Positions 34,998-43,978 of a DNA stretch of 64,000 nucleotides are shown piece after piece (positions within the stretch are counted from its first letter, which is position 1; every line of letters starts with the position of its first letter). Under the pieces are notes generated by a model that searched no databases, was not told the DNA's origin, and saw only the letters and a program-made list of their open reading frames with translations. Source of the stretch: Arthrobacter sp. StoSoilB5. Lineage in GTDB: Bacteria > Actinomycetota > Actinomycetes > Actinomycetales > Micrococcaceae. Made by a program: the position numbers and the translations under genes. The DNA is taken from contig NZ_AP024646.1 of assembly GCF_019977235.1 (NCBI RefSeq), positions 1,612,001-1,676,000 on the forward strand, written 5' to 3'.

Positions 34998-35405
34998 TCA
35001 GGCGCGGGCGGAGGCGACCACTGCCTTGTCCTGGGACAGGGCAACTCCCAGCAGCACAACAGCGCTGGCAAGGTGCAGCACGTTGTCCGCGCCGTTCAAG
35101 GCGATGATGTTCAGCGAAGTGCCCACGAGGAACAGCCCGAGGATACCCACCAGCAGGTAGACGCCGCCGACCGCGGTGTTCACGGATTTGGACAGCGTGA
35201 CGCTGTTCATGCCCGCATAAAGCAGGGCCGCCCCGATGGCTAGGTGAATGACGTTGTGCAAGGGGTTCACCGCGAAGATGATCAGGTTGGCACCTTCAGT
35301 GGCGAAGAACCCGGTTCCCGAGGTAACGAAGAATCCGAGCACGCCTACCAAGAGGTATACGGCTCCGAAGATGGTGGCGATCAAGCGATTGGGCGAAGTA
35401 CGCAT
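34998..35405 (-). CDS. DUF4383 family membrane protein
   Basis: A 135-residue protein with four membrane segments in two similar halves: IATIFGAVYLLVGVLGFFVT...NPLHNVIHLAIGAALLY and NTAVGGVYLLVGILGLFLVG...GADNVLHLASAVVLL. The paired N-x2-H motifs are typical of DUF4383, of unknown function and common in actinobacteria. Its promoter region contains a small perfect hairpin (GGCCGGG-ACTTT-CCCGGCC near 35427). Confidence 0.85.
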   Translation of the reverse strand: MRTSPNRLIATIFGAVYLLVGVLGFFVTSGTGFFATEGANLIIFAVNPLHNVIHLAIGAALLYAGMNSVTLSKSVNTAVGGVYLLVGILGLFLVGTSLNIIALNGADNVLHLASAVVLLGVALSQDKAVVASARA

Positions 35406-35536
35406 TGGTCCGAACCTTCCGGTGATGGCCGGGACTTTCCCGGCCGTCCTGTGGAACCCCGGGCGGGGCTCTCAAGCAGTGATTCGGACCATGCGCTGGT
35501 GTGGATGGGTGGAACCTGAAGATTTTTTTGGAGCCG

Positions 35537-36217
35537 TTACGGACGCAGGCGGATGCTGCTCATTTTGAGGTCGTTTGTGCCCTCGAAAACGTACTTGAGA
35601 TCGATGCTCTTGCCACTGCATTGCAAGGTTCCCGCGATGTCCGCTTTGTTATTGCCGTTATCCGAGTTGACGCTGACGGAGTTGTAATTGGGCTTGCAGG
35701 AATCATCAAGTTCCAGGCTGGCAATACCGTCGATAAAGGACTGCTTATCCAGTTCGTCCTTCAAGGCTGGGTGCAGGTAGTTGTCGTAGGCCTGTTCTGT
35801 TTGCCCTGAGACCACCAGGCTGGTGAACTCGTCAGCCAAGGACCTCGCCTTTGATGTCGCGCTGCCCACCACGTTCACCAGCACCAGGATGCCAACCACA
35901 GCCAGGACGATCACTCCTGCCACGATGCCAAGGACGATCCAGAGCACCTTCTTGCTCTTGGCCGGCGGCGGGAACTGTTGGCCGTAAGGGCTTTGGGCAT
36001 ACGGGTTTTGCGTAGGTGGGTACTGGCCAGACGGGTACTGGCCGGGCGGGTATTGGCCTTGAGAACCAGGGGACGACGGCGGCTGTTGCCACTGAGGGGG
36101 CGTCGAATTCTGTGGGGGGTACCCGGGTCCGGGTGGGACGGGTGGCGGGTTTTGGCCGTATTCATTTTCGGTGTGTTGGCTGCCGTCTCGACCATTGGGT
36201 TGTTGCGGGTTGCTCAC
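35537..36217 (-). CDS. Single-pass membrane protein with Pro/Gln/Tyr-rich N-terminus
   Basis: Start placed at GTG 36217, preceded by AAGGGG; the frame is open to 36361. The 226-residue protein has a low-complexity cytoplasmic arm of about 85 residues with repeated QYPPGQYPSGQYPP units, one membrane segment (VLWIVLGIVAGVIVLAVVGILVL) and an extracytoplasmic domain of about 100 residues. That domain resembles DUF4878/lumazine-type folds (SLADEFTSLVVSGQTEQAYDNYL) and has two cysteines that could bond. Function unknown. Confidence 0.75.
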   Translation of the reverse strand: MSNPQQPNGRDGSQHTENEYGQNPPPVPPGPGYPPQNSTPPQWQQPPSSPGSQGQYPPGQYPSGQYPPTQNPYAQSPYGQQFPPPAKSKKVLWIVLGIVAGVIVLAVVGILVLVNVVGSATSKARSLADEFTSLVVSGQTEQAYDNYLHPALKDELDKQSFIDGIASLELDDSCKPNYNSVSVNSDNGNNKADIAGTLQCSGKSIDLKYVFEGTNDLKMSSIRLRP

Positions 36218-36383
36218 TGTAGTGCCCCTTTCGGCAGCCTGCGGCAGCGCCACCACGTAGCCGGGAACCGCTGGCCGGCCCCCGATGCGTCCACCTGCAT
36301 CAAATCGCATCCGCGGTTCCACAGGCAAGAGGGTTCCAAAGGCAAGAGCACCAAGGGTCATAACCGAAGGAGAAAAAGATGGC

Positions 36384-36854
36384 TCAGGCTTCGGAGCGCC
36401 GCCCCAGCAGGGGTTGTACCCGGTAGGGAATCATTTCCCGCATGGCCAAGGCGGTATCGGTGCGGTCAACGCCGTCGCAGGCAAGGATCTTGCCATTGAT
36501 CCGGTAGAGGTCTTCTGCGTCCAGCGCAACCACGCGCAACAGCAAGTCTGCTGATCCGGTCAGACCGAAACCTTCCAGGATCTCAGGTATGTCTGCCAGG
36601 TCCTTCGCCAGCGAGGCGAGTTTCTGTTGCTGGACGTGCACGGTGATGAACGCCGTGAGCGGGTAGCCGAGGGCTACCGGGTTGATGCGCCGCTCAAAGG
36701 AGAGGAAAGCGTGCTTCTTCTCAAGTTGGGCCATGCGAGCCTGCACCGTATTGCGGGATAGGCCCAGTTTCTGGGCGAGGGCCACAACTGTCCCCCTGGG
36801 ATCCTTTGCCATCGCTGAAAGAAGCCGGGTGTCGGTGCCATCCAAAGGTTGCAT
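36384..36854 (-). CDS. Lrp/AsnC-family transcriptional regulator
   Basis: A 156-residue regulator if started at ATG 36854; ATG 36884 would add ten residues. The N-terminal helix-turn-helix (DGTDTRLLSAMAKDPRGTVVALAQKLGLSRNTVQARM) is followed by the RAM ligand domain (AFITVHVQQQKL, GSADLLLRVVALDAEDLYRI). It is divergent from the branched-chain 2-oxoacid dehydrogenase operon. In other bacteria Lrp-type BkdR proteins activate that operon in response to branched-chain amino acids, which is the likely role here. Confidence 0.88.
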   Translation of the reverse strand: MQPLDGTDTRLLSAMAKDPRGTVVALAQKLGLSRNTVQARMAQLEKKHAFLSFERRINPVALGYPLTAFITVHVQQQKLASLAKDLADIPEILEGFGLTGSADLLLRVVALDAEDLYRINGKILACDGVDRTDTALAMREMIPYRVQPLLGRRSEA

Positions 36855-36855
36855 A

Positions 36856-36910
36856 ATGCGCAAGATTAGCACGGCCTGGCGCATCTCAATATGGCAGAAT
36901 GCTCAAGATT
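36856..36910 (+). promoter_or_regulatory. Pair of direct repeats in the lrp-bkd divergent region
   Basis: ATGCGCAAGATT (36856-36867) and ATGCTCAAGATT (36899-36910) differ at one base and are 43 bp apart, about four helical turns. The first overlaps the dyad TTGCATAATGCGCAA (36849-36863) at the regulator's start codon. This suits an Lrp-type protein wrapping DNA. Confidence 0.5.
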
Positions 36911-37048
36911 TTGGAGGGTAGTTGTACCCGATGCGTCTTGTGAGTAGGGTCACAATTAACCCGGGCGAAGGAGCCAGGGGGTCGGTCTGCGGCTGGATCA
37001 CAAGTCCAGCAGGGCCGGCAAAACCGAGCCGGAAGGTTGCGATCACCT

Positions 37049-38218
37049 GTGTTGACGGATAAGGCGGGCAAGGGAGTGCAAAATGACGCTCCGCGCCCCG
37101 GACAAAGTGCACAAAATCCTTTGCGGACGGGGGGCAACCTCCTCCAGTTGGTGTCGCCGGAAGGCGAGCGGATCAGCCACCCGGAATTTGATCTCTGGAT
37201 CAAGGACATCGGCGATGAGCAGTTGGGCTCCTTGTTTGAGGACATGACTGTCATCCGCCGCATCGACACAGAAGCCACGGCCCTCCAGCGGCAGGGTGAA
37301 CTGGCCTTGTGGCCGCCGCTGCTGGGACAGGAAGCAGCCCAGATTGGCTCAAGCCGCTCCTTGCGCGACGACGACTTTGTCTTCCCCAGCTACCGTGAGA
37401 GCGGCGTGGCCTACATCCGCGGCGCCCATGTCTCGGAGATCGCCCAAGTGTGGCGTGGAAACGCCCTCTACGCTTGGGATCCTCAGCGAATCAACATGGC
37501 GACACCCCAAATCATTATCGGTTCCCAGAGCCTCCATGCCACGGGGTACGCCATGGGCGTCCAACTGGACGGTGCCAGCACGGCAGTGCTTGCCTACTTC
37601 GGAGACGGCGCCACAAGCGAGGGCGACGTGAGCGAGGCCATGGTGTTCGCCGCCAGCTTCCAGGCACCCGTAGTGTTTTTCTGCCAGAACAATCATTGGG
37701 CCATTTCTGAACCCGTGCGGGTGCAGTCCCACGTTCAATTGGCGGACAGGCCAACGGGGTTCGGTATCCCCAGCCTGCGTGTTGACGGCAATGATGTCCT
37801 CGCAGTCATGGCCGCTACGCGTTGGGCTTTGGACCGGGCCCGCAGCGGCGGCGGGCCAACGTTTATCGAAGCGGTCACCTATCGCATGGGCCCTCACACT
37901 ACTGCCGATGATCCCACCCGTTACCGGGACCCGAATGAGCTGGAGGACTGGGCTGCCAAGGATCCTATTCTCCGGCTACGGAGGCTCCTGGACGTCAAGG
38001 GCCTGCTCACGGAAGACCTGGAAGGCAGGGTCAAAGCCAAGGCTGACGCTGTTGCGGCCGAACTCCGGAACAGTTGCGTCAACATGCCCGATCCGCAGCC
38101 GTTGGACGTCTTCAACCACGTGTACAGCACACCGAATTCCTGGATTGAACGCCAGAAGGATCACTATTCGCGTTACCTGAACAGCTTCAACCAGCCTGTC
38201 GAGGAAGGTGCACTCTGA
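37049..38218 (+). CDS. bkdA: Branched-chain 2-oxoacid dehydrogenase E1 alpha
   Basis: The start is uncertain: GTG 37049 is used (GGAAGG 12 bases upstream), and GTG 37076 is possible. An ATG at 37083 is out of frame. About 389 residues. It has the thiamine diphosphate site (YFGDGATSEGDVSEAMVFAASFQAPVVFFCQNNHWAIS) and the phosphorylation-loop region (VTYRMGPHTTADDPTRYR) of E1 alpha chains. It acts with E1 beta and E2 to convert branched-chain 2-oxoacids to acyl-CoA. The stop overlaps the E1 beta start. Confidence 0.9.
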   Translation: MLTDKAGKGVQNDAPRPGQSAQNPLRTGGNLLQLVSPEGERISHPEFDLWIKDIGDEQLGSLFEDMTVIRRIDTEATALQRQGELALWPPLLGQEAAQIGSSRSLRDDDFVFPSYRESGVAYIRGAHVSEIAQVWRGNALYAWDPQRINMATPQIIIGSQSLHATGYAMGVQLDGASTAVLAYFGDGATSEGDVSEAMVFAASFQAPVVFFCQNNHWAISEPVRVQSHVQLADRPTGFGIPSLRVDGNDVLAVMAATRWALDRARSGGGPTFIEAVTYRMGPHTTADDPTRYRDPNELEDWAAKDPILRLRRLLDVKGLLTEDLEGRVKAKADAVAAELRNSCVNMPDPQPLDVFNHVYSTPNSWIERQKDHYSRYLNSFNQPVEEGAL

Positions 38219-39228
38219 TGTCCAAGCTCACGTTTGCCCGGGCCATCAACGCAGGCCTCCGCAAGTCACTGGAAAACGATCCCAAAGTCGTCCTCATCGG
38301 CGAGGACATTGGTTCGCTCGGTGGCGTCTTCCGTGTCACCGACGGACTCCAAAAAGACTTTGGGAAGCACCGGGTGATCGATTCGCCCCTGGCCGAGTCC
38401 GGCATCATCGGAACAGCAGTGGGCTTGGCATATCGGGGCTACCGCCCAGTGTGCGAGATCCAGTTCGACGGCTTCATCTATCCGGCTTTCGACCAGATCG
38501 TCAGCCAGGTGGCCAAGATGCACTACCGTACGCAGGGGCGGGTCAAGATGCCCATCACCATCCGCGTTCCGTTCGGAGGTGGCATTGGCTCTCCGGAGCA
38601 CCATTCGGAATCGCCGGAGGCCTACTTCACCCACACGTCGGGCCTTCGGGTAGTTGCGGTGTCCAACCCGCAGGACGCCTACACGATGATCCAGCAGGCC
38701 ATAGCTTCGGATGATCCTGTGCTCTACTTCGAACCCAAGCGCCGTTACCACGACAAGGGTGACGTCGACGAGTCGATCGATCTCTCCAACGCCATGCCCT
38801 TGGACAAAGCAGCTGTGGTCAACGCCGGATCGGACGTCACGCTTGTGGCGTACGGTCCTCTCGTCAAGACCGCAAAGGATGCGGCACAGGCTGCGGCCGA
38901 TGAAGGAATCTCGGTGGAAGTGATTGACCTCCGTTCACTGGCTCCCGTTGATTACCCGGTGGTGGAAGCATCTGTGCGAAAGACGGGCCGCCTGGTCATC
39001 ACGCACGAGGCCGGTCAATCCGGTGGCCTCGGGGCGGAGATTGCCGCCAGCATCACTGAGCGCTGCTTCAACTACCTGGAGTCCGCCCCCGTCCGGATTA
39101 CCGGTTTCGATGTTCCATATCCCTACTCGAAGCTTGAAATGCATCATTTGCCCAACCTGGACAGGATTCTGGATGGCGTAGACCGCACCTTGGGCCGCCC
39201 CAACTCCCTGAGTGGACTGGAAGGATGA
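38218..39228 (+). CDS. bkdB: Branched-chain 2-oxoacid dehydrogenase E1 beta
   Basis: A 336-residue transketolase-type subunit. It starts MSKLTFARAINAGLRKSLE and shows VLIGEDIGSLGGVFRVTDGL, ESGIIGTAVGLAYRGYRPVCEIQF and the C-terminal half with GQSGGLGAEIAASI. The EDIG glutamate contributes to thiamine diphosphate activation. It overlaps E1 alpha upstream and E2 downstream by one and four bases, so the three are a tightly coupled operon. Confidence 0.95.
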   Translation: MSKLTFARAINAGLRKSLENDPKVVLIGEDIGSLGGVFRVTDGLQKDFGKHRVIDSPLAESGIIGTAVGLAYRGYRPVCEIQFDGFIYPAFDQIVSQVAKMHYRTQGRVKMPITIRVPFGGGIGSPEHHSESPEAYFTHTSGLRVVAVSNPQDAYTMIQQAIASDDPVLYFEPKRRYHDKGDVDESIDLSNAMPLDKAAVVNAGSDVTLVAYGPLVKTAKDAAQAAADEGISVEVIDLRSLAPVDYPVVEASVRKTGRLVITHEAGQSGGLGAEIAASITERCFNYLESAPVRITGFDVPYPYSKLEMHHLPNLDRILDGVDRTLGRPNSLSGLEG

Positions 39229-40634
39229 CCGCCACCATGATCAAGGAATTCAGGCTGCCGGACCTTGGCGAAGGCCTTACCGAGTCGGAAATCCTGAGCT
39301 GGAAGGTCGCGGTAGGGGACACCGTCACCCTCAATCAGGTTATTGCCGAGGTTGAGACCGCCAAGGCAGTCGTTGAGCTGCCGTCGCCTTTCGCAGGCGT
39401 GGTGGCGGCCCTGCACGAGCAGCCGGGGTCCGTGGTGGAGGTCGGTAAACCGATCGTCTCCTTCGAAGTGGACGACGCCGGGGCCTCCAATGGAGGCAAC
39501 GCCAACGGCGGCGGTAACTCGACCGCCGTCGAGGCTAAGGCTGCGGCGCCCCAACCTGAAACGCCCCAACCTGAAACGCCCCAACCTGAAACGGCTGAGG
39601 CTGGGGCTGACGTGACGCCCGCCAAGAGGGAGCCGAACCTGGTAGGTTATGGCGCCGTCGTCGAGGACACTGGGCGCCCGGTCCGCCGCGCCCGCGGCCT
39701 GGTACAAGCTGCGGCAACAACAGTGCAGGCAAAGCCCAAACCCGACGATGTCCCTGCCGAGCGTCCGCGTTCCACACCCCCGGTCCGGAAACTGGCCCGC
39801 GATCTTGGAATCGACCTGCAGTTGGTTTCCGGCACTGGTCCGGGAGGACTCATCACGCGGGAAGACGTCCAAAACTTCGCTGGTGAAGCGGAAGCCGCAA
39901 GCGCAGTACCAGCACAGCCAGCCGCAACAGGCGATCGTGAAACGCGTACACCCATTAAGGGTGTCAGGAAGTTCACTGCGTCAGCCGTGGTGCAGAGTGC
40001 CTTCACCGCCCCGCACGTGACGGAATTCCTGACGATAGATGTCACGGCGACCATGGAATTGCTCGCGCGACTGAAGGCCAGCAAGGCGTTCGAAGGCTAC
40101 AAGCTCACCCCGCTTACGATTGCGGCCAAAGCGGTCCTGGTCGCTTTGCGGAACAATCCAACGCTGAACTCGCGCTGGGATGAGGCGCGCCAGGAGATCA
40201 TCCAGTTCAACTACGTCAACCTTGGGATCGCGGCTGCCACGCCGCGTGGCCTTACGGTACCAAACATCAAAGACGCCGAGCGCCTGAACCTGCGGGAACT
40301 TGCCACAGCGCTGTCGGAACTCACGGATACCGCACGTGCCGGCAAGACGTCCCCGTCCGACCTCTCGGGCGGCACCATCTCCATCACCAACATCGGCGTG
40401 TTTGGGATCGACGCCGGGACGCCTATCCTCAATCCAGGCGAAGCTGCCATTGTCGCCTTGGGCGCTGTGCGGAAGGCGCCGTGGGTAGTGGATGATGAGA
40501 TCGCGGTACGGCAGGTCATGTCCCTGAGCTTGTCCTTCGACCACCGCTTGGTGGACGGCGAGCAGGGTTCGCGCTTCCTGGCGGACCTTGGCGCTATCCT
40601 GGCCGACCCCGCCATGGTGGTGACCATGGTTTAG
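39225..40634 (+). CDS. bkdC: Branched-chain 2-oxoacid dehydrogenase E2 (dihydrolipoamide acyltransferase)
   Basis: A 469-residue subunit with one lipoyl domain (lipoylated Lys47 in EVETAKAVVEL), a flexible linker holding three PQPET repeats, an E3-binding domain (VRKLARDLGIDLQLVSGTGPGGLI) near residue 185, and the acyltransferase core ending with the catalytic His in SLSFDHRLVDGEQG. No E3 (lipoamide dehydrogenase) is encoded nearby, so it is shared with other complexes. A bidirectional terminator follows. Confidence 0.95.
   Translation: MTATMIKEFRLPDLGEGLTESEILSWKVAVGDTVTLNQVIAEVETAKAVVELPSPFAGVVAALHEQPGSVVEVGKPIVSFEVDDAGASNGGNANGGGNSTAVEAKAAAPQPETPQPETPQPETAEAGADVTPAKREPNLVGYGAVVEDTGRPVRRARGLVQAAATTVQAKPKPDDVPAERPRSTPPVRKLARDLGIDLQLVSGTGPGGLITREDVQNFAGEAEAASAVPAQPAATGDRETRTPIKGVRKFTASAVVQSAFTAPHVTEFLTIDVTATMELLARLKASKAFEGYKLTPLTIAAKAVLVALRNNPTLNSRWDEARQEIIQFNYVNLGIAAATPRGLTVPNIKDAERLNLRELATALSELTDTARAGKTSPSDLSGGTISITNIGVFGIDAGTPILNPGEAAIVALGAVRKAPWVVDDEIAVRQVMSLSLSFDHRLVDGEQGSRFLADLGAILADPAMVVTMV
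39549..39593 (+). repeat. Three perfect 15-bp tandem repeats in the E2 linker
   Basis: CCCCAACCTGAAACG occurs three times without spacers (39549-39563, 39564-39578, 39579-39593), encoding Pro-Gln-Pro-Glu-Thr units in the interdomain linker. Confidence 0.9.
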
Positions 40635-40661
40635 CTCCGCCCACATGTGAAGCTGCGCCGG

Positions 40662-40708
40662 CCCACCCCTTTACGAGTGCTTGCAGGAAACTGCGGCTAA
40701 GGGGTGGG
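40662..40708 (+). terminator. Bidirectional terminator between bkdC and the epimerase gene
   Basis: CCCACCCCTT (40662-40671) pairs perfectly with AAGGGGTGGG (40699-40708); the loop contains a small GCA-TGC stem. It separates two convergent genes. Confidence 0.6.
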
Positions 40709-40733
40709 TCGTCGCGCGTTCAAGCCCACGCGT

Positions 40734-41606
40734 TCAGTCCTCCGTGGGCGTGGTCCGGTTGGAGTGGTAATCGCGCCAGCTGTGTTCCGGCTCGAAACCA
40801 AGGAGGCGGCGGGCTTTGTCGACGGACAGCATGGTTTCGTGCTGGCCCAGGTCTTTGACGACCTCGACGCCGGGAAAGACTTCGGCGGCCAGTTCGGCGC
40901 TGCTTCTGCTCATCACGGTGTCGGAAGCGGCGATAATGAAGGCCTCAAAACCGGATGTGCCATTCTCCAGGGCGCGGACAACGGCTTGGGCGCCGTCGCG
41001 GGCATCAATATAGCCCCACAGATTCCACTTACGCAGGGTAGCGTCCGAGTCGAAGGACGGGAAGGCGTCGTAGTCCTCCGGGTCCATCACGTTGGAGAAC
41101 CTGAGCGCGGTGATGCTCAAAGCAGGGTCCCAGCGCGTGAGCTGGATGGCCATCTGCTCCTCGAGGTGCTTCACCAGGGAGTAGGTGCTCTCGGGTCGCG
41201 CCGCGTACTCCTCGTCCACGGGGATGTAGGGAGGGTCGATGTCGAAGGGGAGCCCCAGGACCGTCTCGCTGGAGGCATAAACCACCTTCTTGATGCCCGC
41301 TCTTCGTGCTGCTTGGAAGATGTTGTAGGTGGACAGCATGTTGTTTTCAAAAATGGCGGCGTCGGGGGCCAGCCCCGGTGCGGGGATGGCGGCCAAGTGG
41401 ACGATTGCGTCCAAGCCGTTGTGTTGGTCATCCAAACCGAGGACAACGTCCAGGACCTGCCCGTAATTGCGGAGGTCCACGTTCACGTAGCCGCGGCCCC
41501 TTTTTCCCGCACGGTCAATGTTGAGCACCTGGTGCCCGTCCTGCGCCAGTCGACGGACCACGCTCCTGCCCAGTTTTCCGCTTCCGCCAGTGACGGCAAT
41601 CCTCAT
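40734..41606 (-). CDS. NAD-dependent epimerase/dehydratase (extended SDR)
   Basis: Start at ATG 41606. The 290-residue protein has the NAD(P)-binding VTGGSGKLGRSVVRRLAQDG, the adenine-ribose contact VDLRNYG, VHLAAIPAP and the catalytic STYSLVKHLEE (Y-x3-K). It resembles UDP-hexose epimerases and uronate dehydrogenases. The substrate is unknown. It is monocistronic on the minus strand, with about 275 bases before the HNH gene in which I see nothing notable. Confidence 0.83.
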   Translation of the reverse strand: MRIAVTGGSGKLGRSVVRRLAQDGHQVLNIDRAGKRGRGYVNVDLRNYGQVLDVVLGLDDQHNGLDAIVHLAAIPAPGLAPDAAIFENNMLSTYNIFQAARRAGIKKVVYASSETVLGLPFDIDPPYIPVDEEYAARPESTYSLVKHLEEQMAIQLTRWDPALSITALRFSNVMDPEDYDAFPSFDSDATLRKWNLWGYIDARDGAQAVVRALENGTSGFEAFIIAASDTVMSRSSAELAAEVFPGVEVVKDLGQHETMLSVDKARRLLGFEPEHSWRDYHSNRTTPTED

Positions 41607-41880
41607 GGTGCGCTCCTCAATAGTGGCTGGTACCAACCCTGTTGCTTTATGGATTCAGCATGGGTTCGAGCTTCAGCCTAGGCTTCACTGCCGCCCCGCA
41701 CAGCCCCTGAAACTGGCCCTGTGAGTCCTAGGAATACTGGAACGGCCCAAGAACATAAGGGTTGCCTGTGAAGGTGGCAGGTCGCAGGCAGGGGAAATCA
41801 GGCAACTGGCATCGCATCCGGCACCCTTCCGCATACCGGGGCACCGCCTTGGCCGGAGCCGGCATCGTTGTCGGGCAGGC

Positions 41881-43725
41881 TTATGTTCTCTGGGGTGTGT
41901 GGTGGTGGTTGCGTCGGGGTGTTTGTTTGGGGTCGATGTGGGGTGGGGGGATGAACCAGGGAACCCCTGTTGTGATGTCGATGCGCCAGTTTTCTTTGTG
42001 GATGAGGTGGTGGTGGTGGCTGCAGAGCAGGGTGCCGTTGTCGGTGGAGGTGGTGCCGCCGTGGGCCCAGTAGGTGATGTGGTGGGCCTCGCACCAGGGG
42101 GCGGGCATGGTGCAGTCGGGGAAGGCGCAGCCTTGGTCCCGGGCGGTGATGGCTTTGCGGATGTGTGGTGGGAAGATCCGGGTGGTGCGGCCGATGTCCA
42201 GGACCCGGGATTCGCTGCCGAGCAGGACCGGGATGATGTCGGCGTCGCAGGCGATCTTGCGGATGGTGTTCGGGTGCATCGGACCCAGGAACGTTGCTGT
42301 GCCTGTGCTGAGTCGTTGGTGGTTGTTGAGTCGTTGGTGGTCGTTTAGTCGTTCGAAGAGGTCGCGTTCGTCGATGGTGACGGTGAGTTGGGGTCGGAGT
42401 CCGCCGTTGGAGGGCAGTTTCCCGGTGGTCATCGCGAGGGCACAGGCTCCGACGAGGCCGTTGAGGAGTTTCTGGGCCCGGGTGCGACGGTCCAGATCCG
42501 GTCCGCCTGAGCTGTGTTCTGGTCCGGGGTGGAGTGCCGTTCCGGTGCCATCGTCTCGGCTGGTGCTGCCGTCAGGTGCCGTGCCGGGCTCGCCGTAGTG
42601 GCCGGAGAGTCGTGGGTTGGTGGCGGTGTTCATGGCGGTGGCCAGGGTTTCGTATTGTTCTGCGGTGGCGAAGATTTCGATGTGGTGGAGCCCGTGGCGG
42701 CGTCGGCGGCGGAGGAACGCGCCTTGGAGTTGGCGGAGGACTTCTTCGGATGGTTCGGGACCGTCTTGGTCGATCGAATCGACCCAGCGTTTGGCCATTT
42801 TGGTGACGAAGTCCGGATCGGATTCAATGGCCGTGGCGCTGAGGGCGTGTTCCATCCGGGTGATGGTGTCGTCATCGGTGAGCTGCCGGACTTTTTCCAG
42901 TGCGGTGCTGATGATCGTCGCGGAGCGGGAAGGCACCAGGGCTGAGGAGAGGGCTTCGGCCAGCACTTCGCGCCGTGCCGGGATCTCCTGCCCGGCCATT
43001 CCGGCCTGCAGAAGGACGTCGGGTGCGAGGGCGAGCCTGCGCCGGGCTTCCCCGATGCTGATCCGCAACCTGGCCCGAAGGAACTCAGTGGCATTCCGGT
43101 ACCCGTCATCCAGGACGCTGTCCGTTCCCGCGACCGTCGCACCCGTGGCCGGTTCAGTCCAACCGGTCCGCCACTCCGGCGGGCCAGCTGGCGCCCCCGG
43201 CGACGCATGCTGTGCTTCCTTCCGGGTCCTTTCCACTGCCTGCGCCGCGACAACCTGCAAGTACTCCAACGACCGGGAGATCTCCTCGATCCTGCCGGCA
43301 AAGTCAGCGGCCTCAATAAACCCAAACAGCCGCGCCGCATCGGCCGCTGCGGACAACCGCAACGGGTCCAGAAGAGCCGCGCCGTCCTCAAAAAGAGCTG
43401 CCAGGTCCCGTCCGGTGTCCGTGGCTCTGGCGCCTGTTGACCCGCTACCCGTGGCTATGGCGCCCGCGGGCCCTGAAGCCGGGGCGAAACTGGCCTTGCC
43501 GTTGAGCAGCGCAGCGTCGTTGCCCAGCCCGGCTCTGTTGCCCAGCCCGCCTTGGAAATGGCCGATCGCGGTGATGGACGCCGTCGAATCCTTGAACCCG
43601 GCCTTGACCAGGTCCGGCATCCTCAAAAAGCGCTGTGACCGGGCCGCGGTCAGGGCAGCGACAACAGGGGACGGTTCCGTCCGAAGTGCTGTCAGCTGCT
43701 CCATATCTTCCATGATCAAAATCAT
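41881..43725 (-). CDS. DUF222/HNH endonuclease-domain protein
   Basis: A 614-residue protein; ATG 43713 or 43704 are alternative starts. The long N-terminal DUF222 (13E12-repeat) region covers about residues 110-450. The C-terminal HNH domain reads CAFPDCTMPAPWCEAHHITYWAHGG, then LLCSHHHHLIHKENWRI, with all zinc and catalytic histidines present. Several copies per genome are typical in Arthrobacter and mycobacteria, and the function is unknown. A six-residue repeat (DHQRLN/NHQRLS) sits just before the HNH part. It lies directly upstream of, and divergent from, an IS110 element. Confidence 0.85.
   Translation of the reverse strand: MILIMEDMEQLTALRTEPSPVVAALTAARSQRFLRMPDLVKAGFKDSTASITAIGHFQGGLGNRAGLGNDAALLNGKASFAPASGPAGAIATGSGSTGARATDTGRDLAALFEDGAALLDPLRLSAAADAARLFGFIEAADFAGRIEEISRSLEYLQVVAAQAVERTRKEAQHASPGAPAGPPEWRTGWTEPATGATVAGTDSVLDDGYRNATEFLRARLRISIGEARRRLALAPDVLLQAGMAGQEIPARREVLAEALSSALVPSRSATIISTALEKVRQLTDDDTITRMEHALSATAIESDPDFVTKMAKRWVDSIDQDGPEPSEEVLRQLQGAFLRRRRRHGLHHIEIFATAEQYETLATAMNTATNPRLSGHYGEPGTAPDGSTSRDDGTGTALHPGPEHSSGGPDLDRRTRAQKLLNGLVGACALAMTTGKLPSNGGLRPQLTVTIDERDLFERLNDHQRLNNHQRLSTGTATFLGPMHPNTIRKIACDADIIPVLLGSESRVLDIGRTTRIFPPHIRKAITARDQGCAFPDCTMPAPWCEAHHITYWAHGGTTSTDNGTLLCSHHHHLIHKENWRIDITTGVPWFIPPPHIDPKQTPRRNHHHTPQRT
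42307..42355 (-). repeat. 18-bp imperfect tandem repeat inside the HNH gene
   Basis: GAGTCGTTGGTGGT occurs at 42310-42323 and 42328-42341, with a shorter third copy (TAGTCGTTCG) from 42346. The period is 18 bp and encodes the HQRL repeat. Confidence 0.75.
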
Positions 43726-43800
43726 TTCATCGGGGTCCGACAGTAATGATGGAATTGGCTTGTGTTGCGGTGTGACTCTGCCTCCGACTGACGCCCTTGT

Positions 43801-43975
43801 GGTTTGTCTTCAAAATGATCTGTCCGCCGTGACGCAGGCTGTAATAAGCGCGGCGGCCAGGTGGACATGACCTCATAGGAGCCTGCTCAAAGAATCCCAT
43901 TACTGTCTTGTCTGACCACCCGGCCGGCGTGCCCTTCATGTTCCATTGCACGCAACAGAAGGTCAGGGCAGTTTC
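43801..43975 (+). ncRNA. Candidate IS110 bridge RNA region
   Basis: This is the non-coding left end of the IS110 element. Two stems are visible: CCGCCGTG (43824-43831) with CGCGGCGG (43849-43856) over a 17-nt loop, and CTGACC (43912-43917) with GGTCAG (43961-43966) enclosing a G/C-rich segment. IS110 elements make a bridge RNA from this position that guides target and donor choice. The exact RNA ends are not visible. Confidence 0.45.
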
Positions 43976-43978
43976 ATC

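Noticed and set aside
37083..37160. ATG at 37083 as start of the E1 alpha gene
   Set aside because: It is in a different frame from the conserved E1 alpha protein, so a GTG start upstream must be used.
42617..43870. 417-codon plus-strand frame over the HNH gene reaching into the IS110 leader
   Set aside because: Ser/Arg/Ala-rich with no domain; the minus strand encodes a clear DUF222-HNH protein.
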